64,000 nt of DNA from Anabaena azotica FACHB-119 (GCF_014697625.1 NZ_JACJSG010000029.1:38057-102056), one strand, 5' to 3'; positions 24,819-34,159 are shown, counted from the stretch's first letter. Made by a program: numbers and translations. Notes: generated by a model from the letters alone, not told the origin.

Positions 24819-26513
24819 ATGCTGCGATTAGAACATATTAGTAAAATTTATCCTACAGGCGAAGTTCTCAAAGATATCAACTGGGAAGTCAAAGTTGGCG
24901 ATCGCATTGGTTTAGTCGGTGTCAACGGTGCAGGTAAATCAACTCAGCTAAAAATTATTACTGGGGAAATTGAACCGACAGCAGGGGAAATCATTCGTCC
25001 TGCTAGCTTGCACATAGCTTACCTCAACCAAGAATTTGAGGTAGATCCCAGCCGCACAGTCAGAGAAGAATTTTGGACAGTATTCAAGGAAGCTAACCAA
25101 GTACAATTAGCTTTAACCAAAGTGCAGCATGATATGCAAACAGCCACTCCAGAGGAACTGGATGAGCTAATTCATAAAATGGATCGTTTGCAGCGTCAGT
25201 TTGAAGCTTTGGATGGTTACGGTTTAGAAGCACGCATCGGGAAGATTCTCCCAGAAATGGGATTTGAACAAGAAGATGGCGATCGCCTCGTCAGCGCTTT
25301 CTCTGGTGGCTGGCAAATGCGTATGAGTTTGGGTAAAATTCTGCTGCAAGCACCAGATATACTACTGCTGGACGAACCGACTAACCACTTAGACTTGGAA
25401 ACCATTGAGTGGTTAGAAAATTACCTCAAAAAGCTGACTACCCCGATGGTGATAGTTTCCCATGACCGGGAGTTCCTTGACCGCCTCTGCACCCAAATTG
25501 TAGAAACTGAACGTGGTGTTTCTAGCAGTTACCTGGGTAACTACACAGCTTACTTAGAACAAAAAGCAGAAAGTCAGTTAGCACAATTAAGCGCTTACGA
25601 ACGTCAGCAGAAAGAAATTGAGAAACAGCAAGCCTTTGTTGATAGATTCCGCGCCAGCGCTACCCGCAGTACCCAAGCTAAAAGCCGCGAGAAGCAACTA
25701 GACAAAATCGAACGCATCGAAGCACCTACAGGCGGGGTGAGAACTTTGCACTTCCGCTTTCCCCCCGCACCCCGGAGTGGACGCGAGGTGGTGAAAATTA
25801 AGGATTTAACACATACCTACGACGACAAGATTTTGTTCTTGGGTGCAAATCTGTTGATTGAAAGAGGCGATCGCATCGCTTTCTTAGGCCCCAACGGTGC
25901 AGGAAAATCGACGCTATTACGCATAATTATGGGTTTAGAACCAGCGACAGAAGGTAGCGTTGCACTTGGGGATCACGGTGTTATTCCTGGTTACTTCGAG
26001 CAAAATCAAGCCGAAGCTTTGGACTTGAAAAAAACAGTCATGGAAACTATTCATGATGAAGTTCCTGACTGGAAAAACGAAGAAGTCCGCACACTGTTAG
26101 GAAGATTTTTGTTTGCAGGTGATACGGTATTTAAGCGGGTTGAATCATTAAGTGGAGGAGAGAAAGCGCGTTTGGCATTGGCAAAAATGCTCTTACGTCC
26201 TGCCAACTTACTAATTCTTGATGAGCCTACCAACCACCTGGACATTCCGGCAAAGGAAATGCTGGAGGAAGCGCTGCAAAACTATGATGGTACGGCGATT
26301 GTGGTTTCTCACGACCGTTATTTTATCTCCCAGGTAGCTAACAAAATCGTCGAGATTCGGGATGGGGAGTTCCGTGTATATCTAGGTGATTACCACTATT
26401 ACTTAGATAAAATTGCCGAGGAAAAAGAAGCCGCAAAGCTAGAAGCGATCGCCGCCGAAAAAGCTGCCAAAAAAGCCGCTAAAGCTGCTAAATCTGCTGC
26501 TAAGAAGAAGTGA
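24819..26513 (+). CDS. ABC-F family ATPase
   Basis: A 564-residue protein with two ABC ATPase domains and no membrane segments. Domain 1: Walker A GVNGAGKST, signature FSGGWQMR, Walker B LLLDEPTNHLD. Linker of about 80 residues (helical, AYERQQKEIEKQQAFVDRFR, residues about 245-300). Domain 2: GPNGAGKST, LSGGEKARLALA, LILDEPTNHLD. The tail is Ala/Lys-rich (AAEKAAKKAAKAAKSAAKKK). ABC-F proteins bind the ribosomal E site and relieve stalling or gate translation (EttA/Uup/YbiT relatives). Exact subfamily not determined. Transcribed alone, with STRRs downstream. Confidence 0.9.
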   Translation: MLRLEHISKIYPTGEVLKDINWEVKVGDRIGLVGVNGAGKSTQLKIITGEIEPTAGEIIRPASLHIAYLNQEFEVDPSRTVREEFWTVFKEANQVQLALTKVQHDMQTATPEELDELIHKMDRLQRQFEALDGYGLEARIGKILPEMGFEQEDGDRLVSAFSGGWQMRMSLGKILLQAPDILLLDEPTNHLDLETIEWLENYLKKLTTPMVIVSHDREFLDRLCTQIVETERGVSSSYLGNYTAYLEQKAESQLAQLSAYERQQKEIEKQQAFVDRFRASATRSTQAKSREKQLDKIERIEAPTGGVRTLHFRFPPAPRSGREVVKIKDLTHTYDDKILFLGANLLIERGDRIAFLGPNGAGKSTLLRIIMGLEPATEGSVALGDHGVIPGYFEQNQAEALDLKKTVMETIHDEVPDWKNEEVRTLLGRFLFAGDTVFKRVESLSGGEKARLALAKMLLRPANLLILDEPTNHLDIPAKEMLEEALQNYDGTAIVVSHDRYFISQVANKIVEIRDGEFRVYLGDYHYYLDKIAEEKEAAKLEAIAAEKAAKKAAKAAKSAAKKK

Positions 26514-26520
26514 AGCGGTA

Positions 26521-26597
26521 ATGGGTAATAGTAAAAAAGCCATTACCCATTACCAATCACCAATTACCAATTCCCAATTACCAATTACTCATTACCA
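26521..26597. repeat. (AATTACC)n STRR upstream of gpmI
   Basis: About eight imperfect copies, the same unit as at 7873-7913. Confidence 0.8.
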
Positions 26598-26692
26598 CTT
26601 ATCACAAAATATTTTCAAGAATTACCAAGGTTAAAGAAAATCTAAAAAAAATAGATTTATGTCATAAAAGAAGTTAATAAGCAAAAATTCAC

Positions 26693-26720
26693 TTGCAGGG
26701 GCTGGTAGCAGTGGTATCAT
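26693..26720 (+). promoter_or_regulatory. candidate gpmI promoter
   Basis: TTGCAG (26693-26698), 16 bases, TATCAT (26715-26720), about 35 bases before the gpmI ATG. Reasonable sigma-70-type spacing. Confidence 0.4.
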
Positions 26721-26754
26721 TCGGGTATTACAAAAAGTAAAGGGCAATTTTATT

Positions 26755-28356
26755 ATGACCAAAGCACCTGTTGCTCCTGTGGTGCTAGTCATTTTAGACG
26801 GATGGGGCTACTGCGAGGAGACGCGAGGAAACGCTATTGCTGCTGCCAAAACGCCAGTAATGGAAAGTCTGTGGGCAGCTTACCCGCATACCCTCATCCA
26901 CACATCAGGGAAAGCCGTAGGATTGCCAGAAGGTCAAATGGGCAACTCAGAAGTTGGTCATTTGAACATTGGTGCTGGGCGAGTCGTACCCCAGGAACTG
27001 GTACGAATCTCCGATGCAGTGGAAGATGGTTCTATCCTCAGCAACTCAGCTCTTGTCAAAATTTGCCAGGAAGTTCGCAATCGGAATGGCAAGCTACATC
27101 TAGTAGGGCTTTGTTCTGAGGGGGGGGTACATTCCCACATAACCCATCTATTCGGACTAGTTGACTTAGCCAAGGATCAGCGAATTTCAGAAGTTTGTAT
27201 TCATGCCATTACTGATGGTCGTGATACTGCACCAACAGATGGTATAACTGCAATCAGCGCCATAGAAGACTACATAGGACGTGTAGGCATTGGGCGCATT
27301 GTCACCGTGAGCGGTCGTTACTACGCAATGGATCGCGATCGCCGTTGGGATCGGGTACAACGCGCCTATGATGTGATGACACAAGCTGGTGCAGGAGACG
27401 GACGCAAAGCTGTAGATGTCTTACGAGCATCCTACGCTGAAGGGGTGACAGATGAATTTATCGCTCCAGTTCGGATTGCTCCTGGTACTATCGAGCCAGG
27501 GGATGGAGTGATATTCTTTAACTTCCGTCCAGACCGTGCTAGACAACTGACTCAAGCCTTTGTCAGTTCCGAATTTACAGGTTTTGCAAGACAGCAAATT
27601 AAACCCCTGTCTTTTGTCACATTTACACAGTATGATTCTGATTTGCCCGTATCTGTAGCCTTTGAGCCGCAGAACTTGAGCAATATTCTGGGTGAAGTCA
27701 TCGCCAATCAGGGTTTAAAGCAGTTCCGCACCGCCGAAACTGAAAAATATGCCCATGTCACCTATTTCTTTAACGGTGGCTTGGAAGAACCCTTTGCAGG
27801 GGAAGACAGGGAACTTGTCAGCAGTCCGATGGTAGCGACTTATGACAAAGCCCCAGCCATGTCAGCAGTAGCGGTAACTGATACTGCGATCGCCGCCCTG
27901 AAAAAGGGCATATATTCTCTAGTGGTGATTAATTATGCTAACCCGGACATGGTAGGGCATACTGGTCAAATAGAACCCACAATTCAAGCCATTGAAACAG
28001 TTGATAACTGTTTGGGTCGCTTGTTAGAAGGAGTGAGTAAAGCTGGCGGTACAGCAATTATTACCGCCGACCACGGCAATGCCGAGTCTATGATGGATGA
28101 ACAAGGTAATGCTTGGACGGCTCACACAACTAACCCAGTCCCCCTAATTTTAGTGGAAGGTGAAGGCGCGAAAATTCCAGGGCGTGGTACTAACGTTGAA
28201 TTACGTAGCGATGGCAAACTAGCCGACATTGCACCCACGATTCTCGATATTTTACAGCTACCCCAACCACCAGAAATGACTGGGCGATCGCTTCTCCAAC
28301 CAGCAGAATACGATGTACAATTTCCCCCAACTCGTATCCCTGTAGGTTTGAATTAA
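26755..28356 (+). CDS. gpmI: 2,3-bisphosphoglycerate-independent phosphoglycerate mutase
   Basis: A 533-residue metalloenzyme of the alkaline phosphatase superfamily, interconverting 3- and 2-phosphoglycerate in glycolysis. The first metal-binding aspartate is in VILDGWGY (residue about 13); the catalytic serine is in GQMGNSEVGHLNIGAGR (about residue 65). Further metal ligands are in NPDMVGHTG and TADHGNAE. Manganese dependence is expected from the family. Length is normal. secG follows, with a MITE inserted three bases after the gpmI stop. Confidence 0.95.
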   Translation: MTKAPVAPVVLVILDGWGYCEETRGNAIAAAKTPVMESLWAAYPHTLIHTSGKAVGLPEGQMGNSEVGHLNIGAGRVVPQELVRISDAVEDGSILSNSALVKICQEVRNRNGKLHLVGLCSEGGVHSHITHLFGLVDLAKDQRISEVCIHAITDGRDTAPTDGITAISAIEDYIGRVGIGRIVTVSGRYYAMDRDRRWDRVQRAYDVMTQAGAGDGRKAVDVLRASYAEGVTDEFIAPVRIAPGTIEPGDGVIFFNFRPDRARQLTQAFVSSEFTGFARQQIKPLSFVTFTQYDSDLPVSVAFEPQNLSNILGEVIANQGLKQFRTAETEKYAHVTYFFNGGLEEPFAGEDRELVSSPMVATYDKAPAMSAVAVTDTAIAALKKGIYSLVVINYANPDMVGHTGQIEPTIQAIETVDNCLGRLLEGVSKAGGTAIITADHGNAESMMDEQGNAWTAHTTNPVPLILVEGEGAKIPGRGTNVELRSDGKLADIAPTILDILQLPQPPEMTGRSLLQPAEYDVQFPPTRIPVGLN

Positions 28357-28358
28357 GC

Positions 28359-28531
28359 TAACGTGAGTTCGATGAACCTCTCCCTCCCAACCTCCCTCTC
28401 CTAAAAGGCGTTCGCGTAGCGTCTCCGTCAGGAGAGGGAGGAGAAACGAAAAAATCACCGTCTTACTCCCCTCTCCTCGAAGGAGAGGGGTTGGGGGAGA
28501 GGTCAAAACAATGCTTGTCGAACTCACGTTA
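28359..28531. mobile_element. MITE copy 1 (TAACGTGAGTTCGA ends)
   Basis: A 173-bp non-coding element bounded by 14-bp perfect inverted repeats TAACGTGAGTTCGA / TCGAACTCACGTTA, flanked by AGC on both sides (3-bp target duplication; equally readable as a 9-bp TTAAGCTAA duplication if the TAA/TTA ends belong to the target). The interior holds the dispersed segment GCGTTCGCGTAGCGTCTC and G/A-rich GGAGAGGG runs. A second copy is at 29731. Confidence 0.8.
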
Positions 28532-28624
28532 AGCTAAGAGAAAGCAGCTAACAGTAAATTGTTAACTGTTTTCTCATTGGCAAACCCTTCTGTTTTGAAA
28601 CTTGTTATAAAAGAGATTGCTACC

Positions 28625-28858
28625 ATGACTGTGACAAATATCGTGCAAGCTATTTGGGCGCTTTCTGCCCTTGGTCTAATAGTTTTAGTATTGTTACATA
28701 GCCCCAAAGGTGACGGTATTGGTGCTATAGGCGGACAAGCCCAGTTGTTTAGCAGCACCAAAAGTGCCGAAAATACCTTAAACCGTGTTACCTGGGCATT
28801 AACAGTAATTTTCCTCGGTTTAACAGTAGTTTTAAGCGCCGGCTGGCTACCTAAATAA
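28625..28858 (+). CDS. secG: preprotein translocase subunit SecG
   Basis: A 77-residue protein with two membrane segments (residues about 4-22 and 53-72) and the family loop LLHSPKGDGIGAIGGQAQLFSS. It assists SecYE-mediated export. The frame is open from 28559, but MTVTNIVQAIWALSALG is the family start. The pairing gpmI-secG is common in cyanobacteria; here the two are separated by the MITE. Confidence 0.9.
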   Translation: MTVTNIVQAIWALSALGLIVLVLLHSPKGDGIGAIGGQAQLFSSTKSAENTLNRVTWALTVIFLGLTVVLSAGWLPK

Positions 28859-28925
28859 ATTTAGGTGACAGGGGACAGGGGACAGGGTAACTAGGCGCTT
28901 GCTATCAAGATTTTATGATTTATGT

Positions 28926-28954
28926 ATGTCCTAATCTATGTGGCAACTGCTATA
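28926..28954 (+). repeat. 29-bp dispersed repeat, copy 1
   Basis: Begins ATGTCCTAATCTATG and ends ACTGCTATA. Near-identical copies are at 45080-45108 (same strand) and 57954-57982 (opposite strand). Confidence 0.75.
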
Positions 28955-28955
28955 C

Positions 28956-29711
28956 ATGGGGAATAAAATTCAATACCCAAAACCTAACACCCTAAAAAAT
29001 TTCATTACAAAACGTTTATTAGCAGTCCTTGCCTTAGCTATAGGTACAGGACTGCTAATTGTTTTAACTAACCTGCAATTTAGTCATGCTTCCACAGCGC
29101 AGAAACCACATCCCTTACCATCTACACTGGCACAATGGCAAGACAATAGCAATAGCGGTGATTACTTTTCTCAAGTTGCCACAACTGAAGTAGGTTATTT
29201 AGTATGGTCGAAATTTCCTGTAAAAGTTCATATTAAACGACCACAAATTATTAACCAGGAACAGGCGCAAGCATGGGTTAATAGTGTTTTACAAACTGTG
29301 CAGGAGTGGAATAATTATTTACCTTTAATAGTAGTAGAACAGCCAGAAATTGCCGATATTACCATCGAACGCAAAACACCGCCTCTGGGTTTGTCGCGTG
29401 AGAATAAAATTCCTCGTGCGCGTTCAGCCCTAACTCGCTATGAGTTATACAATAGTAATAATGTTTTATTACACCGCTTCACTATCCTATTAAGTCCTAG
29501 CCAAACTGGTGATTATCTCTTATCAGCTTCCCGTCACGAACTCGGTCACGCCTTGGGTATTTGGGGACATAGTTCGCTACAAACTGATGCTTTATATTTT
29601 TCCCAAGTCCGCAACCCACCGCCAATTTCTCCCAGGGATGTCAACACTTTGAAGCGAGTTTATCAACAGCCTACGAGTTTGGGTTGGGCTTTAGAAATTT
29701 CTGAGAAATAA
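28956..29711 (+). CDS. membrane-anchored or secreted zinc metalloprotease (metzincin-like)
   Basis: A 251-residue protein. A hydrophobic segment at about residues 17-40 (RLLAVLALAIGTGLLIVL) is a signal peptide or anchor. The zinc motif HELGHALGIWGHS (HExxHxxGxxH) is at about residues 196-208, defining a metzincin. The expected Met-turn methionine is replaced (TDALYFS). An in-frame ATG at 28938 lies inside a 29-bp dispersed repeat, so 28956 is preferred. The protein is short for the matrixin or astacin families and lacks extra domains. It is flanked by two copies of the same MITE. Substrate unknown. Confidence 0.7.
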   Translation: MGNKIQYPKPNTLKNFITKRLLAVLALAIGTGLLIVLTNLQFSHASTAQKPHPLPSTLAQWQDNSNSGDYFSQVATTEVGYLVWSKFPVKVHIKRPQIINQEQAQAWVNSVLQTVQEWNNYLPLIVVEQPEIADITIERKTPPLGLSRENKIPRARSALTRYELYNSNNVLLHRFTILLSPSQTGDYLLSASRHELGHALGIWGHSSLQTDALYFSQVRNPPPISPRDVNTLKRVYQQPTSLGWALEISEK

Positions 29712-29730
29712 GGCAACATTCAAACTAATT

Positions 29731-29900
29731 TAACGTGAGTTCGATGAACCTCTCCCTCCCAACCTCCCTCTCTCTTGAAAAGTTCTGATCGGAGGAAACC
29801 TCCGCTCAGACTTTTCGCTCCTAAAAGGCGTTCGCGTAGCGTCTCCGTCAGGAGAGGGGTTGGGGGTGAGGTCAAAACAACGCTTGTCGAACTCACGTTA
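29731..29900. mobile_element. MITE copy 2 (TAACGTGAGTTCGA ends)
   Basis: A 170-bp element with the same 14-bp perfect terminal inverted repeats as copy 1, flanked by ATT on both sides. The interior shares the GGCGTTCGCGTAGCGTCTCC segment and the GAGGTCAAAACAA near-end sequence but also has a hairpin (AAAAGTTCTGATCGGAGG) that copy 1 lacks. Confidence 0.8.
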
Positions 29901-30030
29901 ATTTAACAGAGCCATCATAGATTATCGCCTTTCCTAAATCATTCATAAAACTAGTAAAACCTCTGCGTTCCTCCGCGTTTAAAAACCTCAATTCTGTCAC
30001 TTAGCTAGAAATCCCCATACCGCGCTTTCA

Positions 30031-30657
30031 TCACTCAATAACACAGTGAAAAATTTGCTCAACAGTTAGCTGTAAATTTAAGAATGTTGGGGATTCTATA
30101 CGGTCATTTCCTCTAAACTGTTTCCCCCGATATTCTCCCTCATCACTTAAAGTGTAAATTGTGATTGTTGGCTGTTTGGGGTCGCCTATTAACTCTTTAC
30201 TACCCAAAGCTGCATAATCCACAATCCAATATTCTGAAATACCCATTTCCTCATAATCAGCAAACTTTTTATGATAATCATCTCTCCAATTTGTACTCAC
30301 CACTTCAATTACTAATGGGATTGAATCTGGGTGACTAAGGATTGATTGTTTCTCCCACAGTGGTTCATTTTTCAAGTTAGAAAAATTCATTAACAAAACA
30401 TCTGGATAGTATCCTGATGCTTTATTTTCTGGCTTAACTGTAGCGGTTTTAGGTATACCGTAATTAAGTTTCAGACGAAGACACTCATAACCGAGAATCA
30501 TTGTTAAAAATGCTACTATTTGCTCATGTTGCCCTGGCGGTGGCGGCATTTGTATAATATCTCCGTCGTGTAATTCATAGCGAATAGTTTCTGGTTGTGT
30601 TGCCAAAAAATCTAAAAATTCATCAAATGAAAATACTTTTTGTAGAGATTGTGTCAT
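30031..30657 (-). CDS. Uma2 family endonuclease-like protein
   Basis: A 208-residue protein of the DUF820/Uma2 family, abundant in cyanobacteria, with a PD-(D/E)XK fold. Visible: FDEFLDFLATQPETIRYELHDGDI at the N-terminus (E of RYELxDG), YYPDVLLM (D), IPLVIEVVSTNWRDDYHKKFADYEEMGISEYWIVD (E, and K of the DYxxKxxxYxxxGI motif). Activity is presumed nuclease but unproven for this family; biological role unknown. Transcribed alone. Confidence 0.85.
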   Translation of the reverse strand: MTQSLQKVFSFDEFLDFLATQPETIRYELHDGDIIQMPPPPGQHEQIVAFLTMILGYECLRLKLNYGIPKTATVKPENKASGYYPDVLLMNFSNLKNEPLWEKQSILSHPDSIPLVIEVVSTNWRDDYHKKFADYEEMGISEYWIVDYAALGSKELIGDPKQPTITIYTLSDEGEYRGKQFRGNDRIESPTFLNLQLTVEQIFHCVIE

Positions 30658-30695
30658 TGTTTCTACCTTGGTTTAAGTAGAAGGAAAAACTTAGG

Positions 30696-30756
30696 AGGGT
30701 GCGTCAGTATGAATATTTTCTTGGTGTGGCTGGGGTTTCTCCTACTGACGCACCCT
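30696..30756. repeat. small inverted-repeat element (AGGGTGCGTCAGTA)
   Basis: Perfect 14-bp inverted ends around a 33-base core, 61 bp in all. The GTAGGGTGCGTCAG end recurs at about 44451. Confidence 0.75.
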
Positions 30757-30824
30757 ACATTTGATATTTATGAATACAGTTCAGTTAATGCTAGATTGAG
30801 TGGCAATACTGATTAAACATCTTC

Positions 30825-30946
30825 AGGACTTACGCAAGTGTCACAATTGGTGGTTGGTGCGTGACGCTACAATTCTCATGACTACGTTCAAATATTATCG
30901 CTCCTCACACACCCTACAGAAAAAATATGCCAGTTGCGTAAGTCCT
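30825..30946. mobile_element. MITE with AGGACTTACGCAA ends
   Basis: A 122-bp element with 13-bp perfect inverted ends AGGACTTACGCAA / TTGCGTAAGTCCT, in the spacer between the Uma2 and glycosyltransferase genes. One end plus 7 more bases (AAGTGTCA) is repeated at 44417. Confidence 0.75.
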
Positions 30947-31076
30947 AATCTTAAATGATAATCTTGCACTTTCTCAATAAGCCTATGCCGATGCACTGCC
31001 CACCCTACAAAACTATCAGGTTATCTGCGGTTAATTATTCTTATCTGATATTCCCCATCGTCAGCAACTTGAATTT

Positions 31077-32225
31077 TTAAGCACCCCAACTTAGTTTTAC
31101 GGGTTGCTGGGCTAAAACTTCTTGATACAGTTCTTCTAAATGAGTAATATTTTTACTCAGAGTATAGCGTTCTAAAACGCGGTTTCTGGCTTTCTGCCCT
31201 AACAATGTTGTTAACTCTGGATGGTCTTGGAATAGTGGTAAAAGGGTGCGTAACTGCGATCGCACTGTCTTTGTATTTATTACTACCCCAGCGCCTTTTT
31301 CCAAAACCTCACCATCTGCGCCTACATCTGTGGCTAAACAAGCCAGTCCACAAGCCATACCTTCTAATAAAGATAGAGATAAACCCTCAACTAAAGAAGG
31401 TAAAATAAATACATCCGCACCCTGTAAAATCTCTATGCGTCGGTCTTCACTAGCTAAAAATCCCAACCAGATAATGCCATACTCAGAACCATAAAAAGGT
31501 TCTAAAGTCGCTCTTAACGGCCCATCCCCAACAATTAATAACTTACTACCAGCATCCATATTCGCTTGTTTCCAAGCTCTTAATAGGGCTTCTACATTCT
31601 TCTCTGGGGCTATTCTTCCTTGGTAAACAAACAAGCGTTCAGCTTTAAATTCTGCCTTGACATTAGAAGACCCTGGAGAATATTTGCTAGTATCTACCCC
31701 ATTGGGGATGACAGCGATATTTCTTTCGCGCACGCCCATACTAGCTAATAATTCACGCTGTATTTGGGAAAAGACAATGACGCGATCGTAGTTATCTAAA
31801 AAAGGCGCGTATAGTTGATAAGCTAAAAGCTGTGTCCCTGAGATTAATTTCGCTCCCTTGCCTGCAAATGGAGTGTGGAATGTGGCAATTAAAGGTATGT
31901 TTAATTGGTCACAAATTTCTGGTAGAAAAAAGTCGAGCGGGGATAAAGTCAACGAAGCGTGGACTACATCTGGTTTGATTTCCCTTAATGACTCAGTTAA
32001 AACCTTTGTCGCTTTGAAAGTAGGAATTGTATAAACCTGCGACTTGTAGATGAAGGGTAAGGGAACTTCTTGGAAGTTCGGCCAATTGTCAGGTTCAGGT
32101 TCTTCTTGAGCAAAGTGGAGAAAGCTAACTTGATGTCCCCTGTCTAGCAAGGCGTTTGTAACTTCTCGACTGTAAGTTACGTTGCCACAAAAGGGTGATT
32201 TTTTTCCAATCCAGGCTATACGCAT
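31077..32225 (-). CDS. glycosyltransferase family 4
   Basis: A 382-residue GT-B fold enzyme. The N domain starts MRIAWIGKKSPFCGNVTYSREV; the linker has IPNGVDTSKYSPG; the C domain has YQGRIAPEKN and the nucleotide-sugar E(x7)E motif in PSLVEGLSLSLLEGMACG (about residues 275-292). Family 4 enzymes are retaining transferases, commonly making lipid-linked or exopolysaccharide sugars. Acceptor and donor cannot be inferred. Transcribed alone. Confidence 0.85.
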   Translation of the reverse strand: MRIAWIGKKSPFCGNVTYSREVTNALLDRGHQVSFLHFAQEEPEPDNWPNFQEVPLPFIYKSQVYTIPTFKATKVLTESLREIKPDVVHASLTLSPLDFFLPEICDQLNIPLIATFHTPFAGKGAKLISGTQLLAYQLYAPFLDNYDRVIVFSQIQRELLASMGVRERNIAVIPNGVDTSKYSPGSSNVKAEFKAERLFVYQGRIAPEKNVEALLRAWKQANMDAGSKLLIVGDGPLRATLEPFYGSEYGIIWLGFLASEDRRIEILQGADVFILPSLVEGLSLSLLEGMACGLACLATDVGADGEVLEKGAGVVINTKTVRSQLRTLLPLFQDHPELTTLLGQKARNRVLERYTLSKNITHLEELYQEVLAQQPVKLSWGA

Positions 32226-32530
32226 TCTTTATCGGCTATCAGAAGAGCGTGGTTATTTATTTTGAATCTTTGGTTACTTATCTTGCTTTACTTGCTGGCT
32301 ATCTACTTCTTGTATACTCCGCTCCAACCAGTCAAAAAGCCAAATTTTGGGTTTGCTAAACCAGATATTTTCTAGGCTTATTTTGTTTTTTAGTTGTACA
32401 TAAATGTATATCTACAACGCAAAACCCTGCTTGGCTGATATCAAATTAATCCCCAGCAAGTTCGTGATCAAATTTTCTGCCATCAGTTTACCATGAAAGC
32501 AAAATTTATAATTATCCCAAAATTTAATTA
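32226..32530. other. spacer, nothing recognised
   Basis: About 305 bases between the glycosyltransferase and MFS genes, AT-rich, presumably holding the glycosyltransferase promoter. No gene, repeat or strong hairpin seen. Confidence 0.6.
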
Positions 32531-34159
32531 TTAATCACGGGAGTTATACCAAGTTAATATACCTCCTGAAAAGACGATCGCCGCTAATCCCAAAAATACA
32601 GCTTTTAAACCGATAAAGGTTTCCGCCACACCTGCTAATGCTAAGGGTAACGACAAAGCAATATTAATCACATTATTTTGCAGCCCAAATACTTTACCAC
32701 GCATTTCCGCCAAAGTTTCCGTTTGGATAGCAGTTTGCATGGGGATACCGATGAGAGAGCCAAACACCCCTAGCATCATTACCAACAGCAAGACTAACCA
32801 TAGCTGTGTTGTAAAGATGGAAAGTCCAACTAAAGATGCTGTCATACCCAAGCAACCACAAAGGCTTAATTGAGTATAGGAGAAGCGTTGCCCAAACTGA
32901 CCCAAAATTGTCGCCCCAATGGCGATCCCAACACCGCCAGCAGCTAGCAGAAAACCGAATTGGGAAGCTTTTAAGTGAGGAATAATTTCTGCCATGCGGA
33001 CTGCTAATACAGTCAAGGCGGCGAAGACAGAAAATAATATTGTCAGTTGTAATAAGGCGTTGCGGACACGGTAATTTTCTTTAAGGTAGCGCAACCCGTC
33101 CCGTAAATCCTCAAAGACATGGGGAAATTCTGTTTCTGGGCTGTGGGTTTTCTCATGAGTCACCAATAACAGCAAAATTATACTGGCGATCGCATAACTT
33201 CCACCCACCAAAAGTTCCTTCCCAAACCCATTATGTCCCCCAAGTTGTGACCAAACATTATCCGCCAAGGCGAGTAATGGTTCTCCCACAGCAAACCCCA
33301 CTATCACCGATGCCATCATCGTAGTTGTATATAGAGAGTTAGCCGAAAGTAAATCCTGTTCTTTCACTACTAAAGGAATTGCTGCTTGTTCGGCTGGGGC
33401 GAAAAATTGCGTTAGGGTAGACACCAAAAAAGTCACAGCCAAAATGATCAGAAAACCTACAGGTAAAACTCCTATAGGTTGCCAATCATGAGTTAACCAC
33501 AACAGAAAGGGTATTGCTAACACCAAAATACCGCGCCAAGCGTTTGTGGCTACCAACACAGCTTTTTTTGACCACCTGTCAACAAATACACCAGCGACAG
33601 AACCAAACAACACAGCCGGGATGGTGAAAGACATCATCAACGCTGACACCCAACCGCTAATACTCTGGTCGCTGGCTTGAAACTGAGTATTAATTAAGGC
33701 AATCATCAATACTAGATATACCTTGTCTGCCAGTTGACAGAACACTTGACCACCCCAAAGCGCTAGGAAATTAGGGTTTTTGAAGATAGCGAAAAAACCC
33801 TGATGCTCTATAGTTTCTGAGTCATTCCCACCAGAACCAGAGTTATCTGTGGGTGTGATTTCTTCTGGGGTAGCGGTTACTGGTACTCGTCCATTACCAT
33901 TAACTTCAATCTTGCCTAATTCTGGCGAATACTTGTCTGTTTCATCAGGTAAATCAGTTTTAGGATTCTCCGATATCCAACTTTTCTCATTTGTAGAAAT
34001 CTCTGGTTGAGAGTCTGGAGTATGTTTATGGCTGGGTACAGGCTGGGGGACAGCACTTAAATGATTTTGTGCTGTGGGGTCTGATGCCCTATGCTGTTTT
34101 CTGGCCTGGCTGGGTGACAATGGTAGAACTTTTCTATCCAATTCAGACGGTTGCATCAT
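32531..34159 (-). CDS. MFS transporter with long hydrophilic N-terminus
   Basis: A 542-residue protein. The first 125 or so residues are hydrophilic and Pro/Ser/Thr-rich, probably disordered and cytoplasmic. Then about 12 membrane segments follow, starting GFFAIFKNPNFLALWGGQVFCQLADKVYLVLM, typical of the MFS_3/enterobactin-exporter-like branch; FVDRWSKKAVLVATN matches the MFS loop 2-3 motif. Substrate unknown. The ATG at 34159 overlaps the last codons of recO; an open frame continues upstream into recO but was not used. The pair recO-MFS is probably an operon. Confidence 0.8.
   Translation of the reverse strand: MMQPSELDRKVLPLSPSQARKQHRASDPTAQNHLSAVPQPVPSHKHTPDSQPEISTNEKSWISENPKTDLPDETDKYSPELGKIEVNGNGRVPVTATPEEITPTDNSGSGGNDSETIEHQGFFAIFKNPNFLALWGGQVFCQLADKVYLVLMIALINTQFQASDQSISGWVSALMMSFTIPAVLFGSVAGVFVDRWSKKAVLVATNAWRGILVLAIPFLLWLTHDWQPIGVLPVGFLIILAVTFLVSTLTQFFAPAEQAAIPLVVKEQDLLSANSLYTTTMMASVIVGFAVGEPLLALADNVWSQLGGHNGFGKELLVGGSYAIASIILLLLVTHEKTHSPETEFPHVFEDLRDGLRYLKENYRVRNALLQLTILFSVFAALTVLAVRMAEIIPHLKASQFGFLLAAGGVGIAIGATILGQFGQRFSYTQLSLCGCLGMTASLVGLSIFTTQLWLVLLLVMMLGVFGSLIGIPMQTAIQTETLAEMRGKVFGLQNNVINIALSLPLALAGVAETFIGLKAVFLGLAAIVFSGGILTWYNSRD

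Noticed and set aside
30890..30920. CTCCTCACACACCC resembling the conserved core of the Yfr1 small RNA
   Set aside because: It lies within the MITE at 30825-30946 and lacks the flanking hairpin and terminator of Yfr1.
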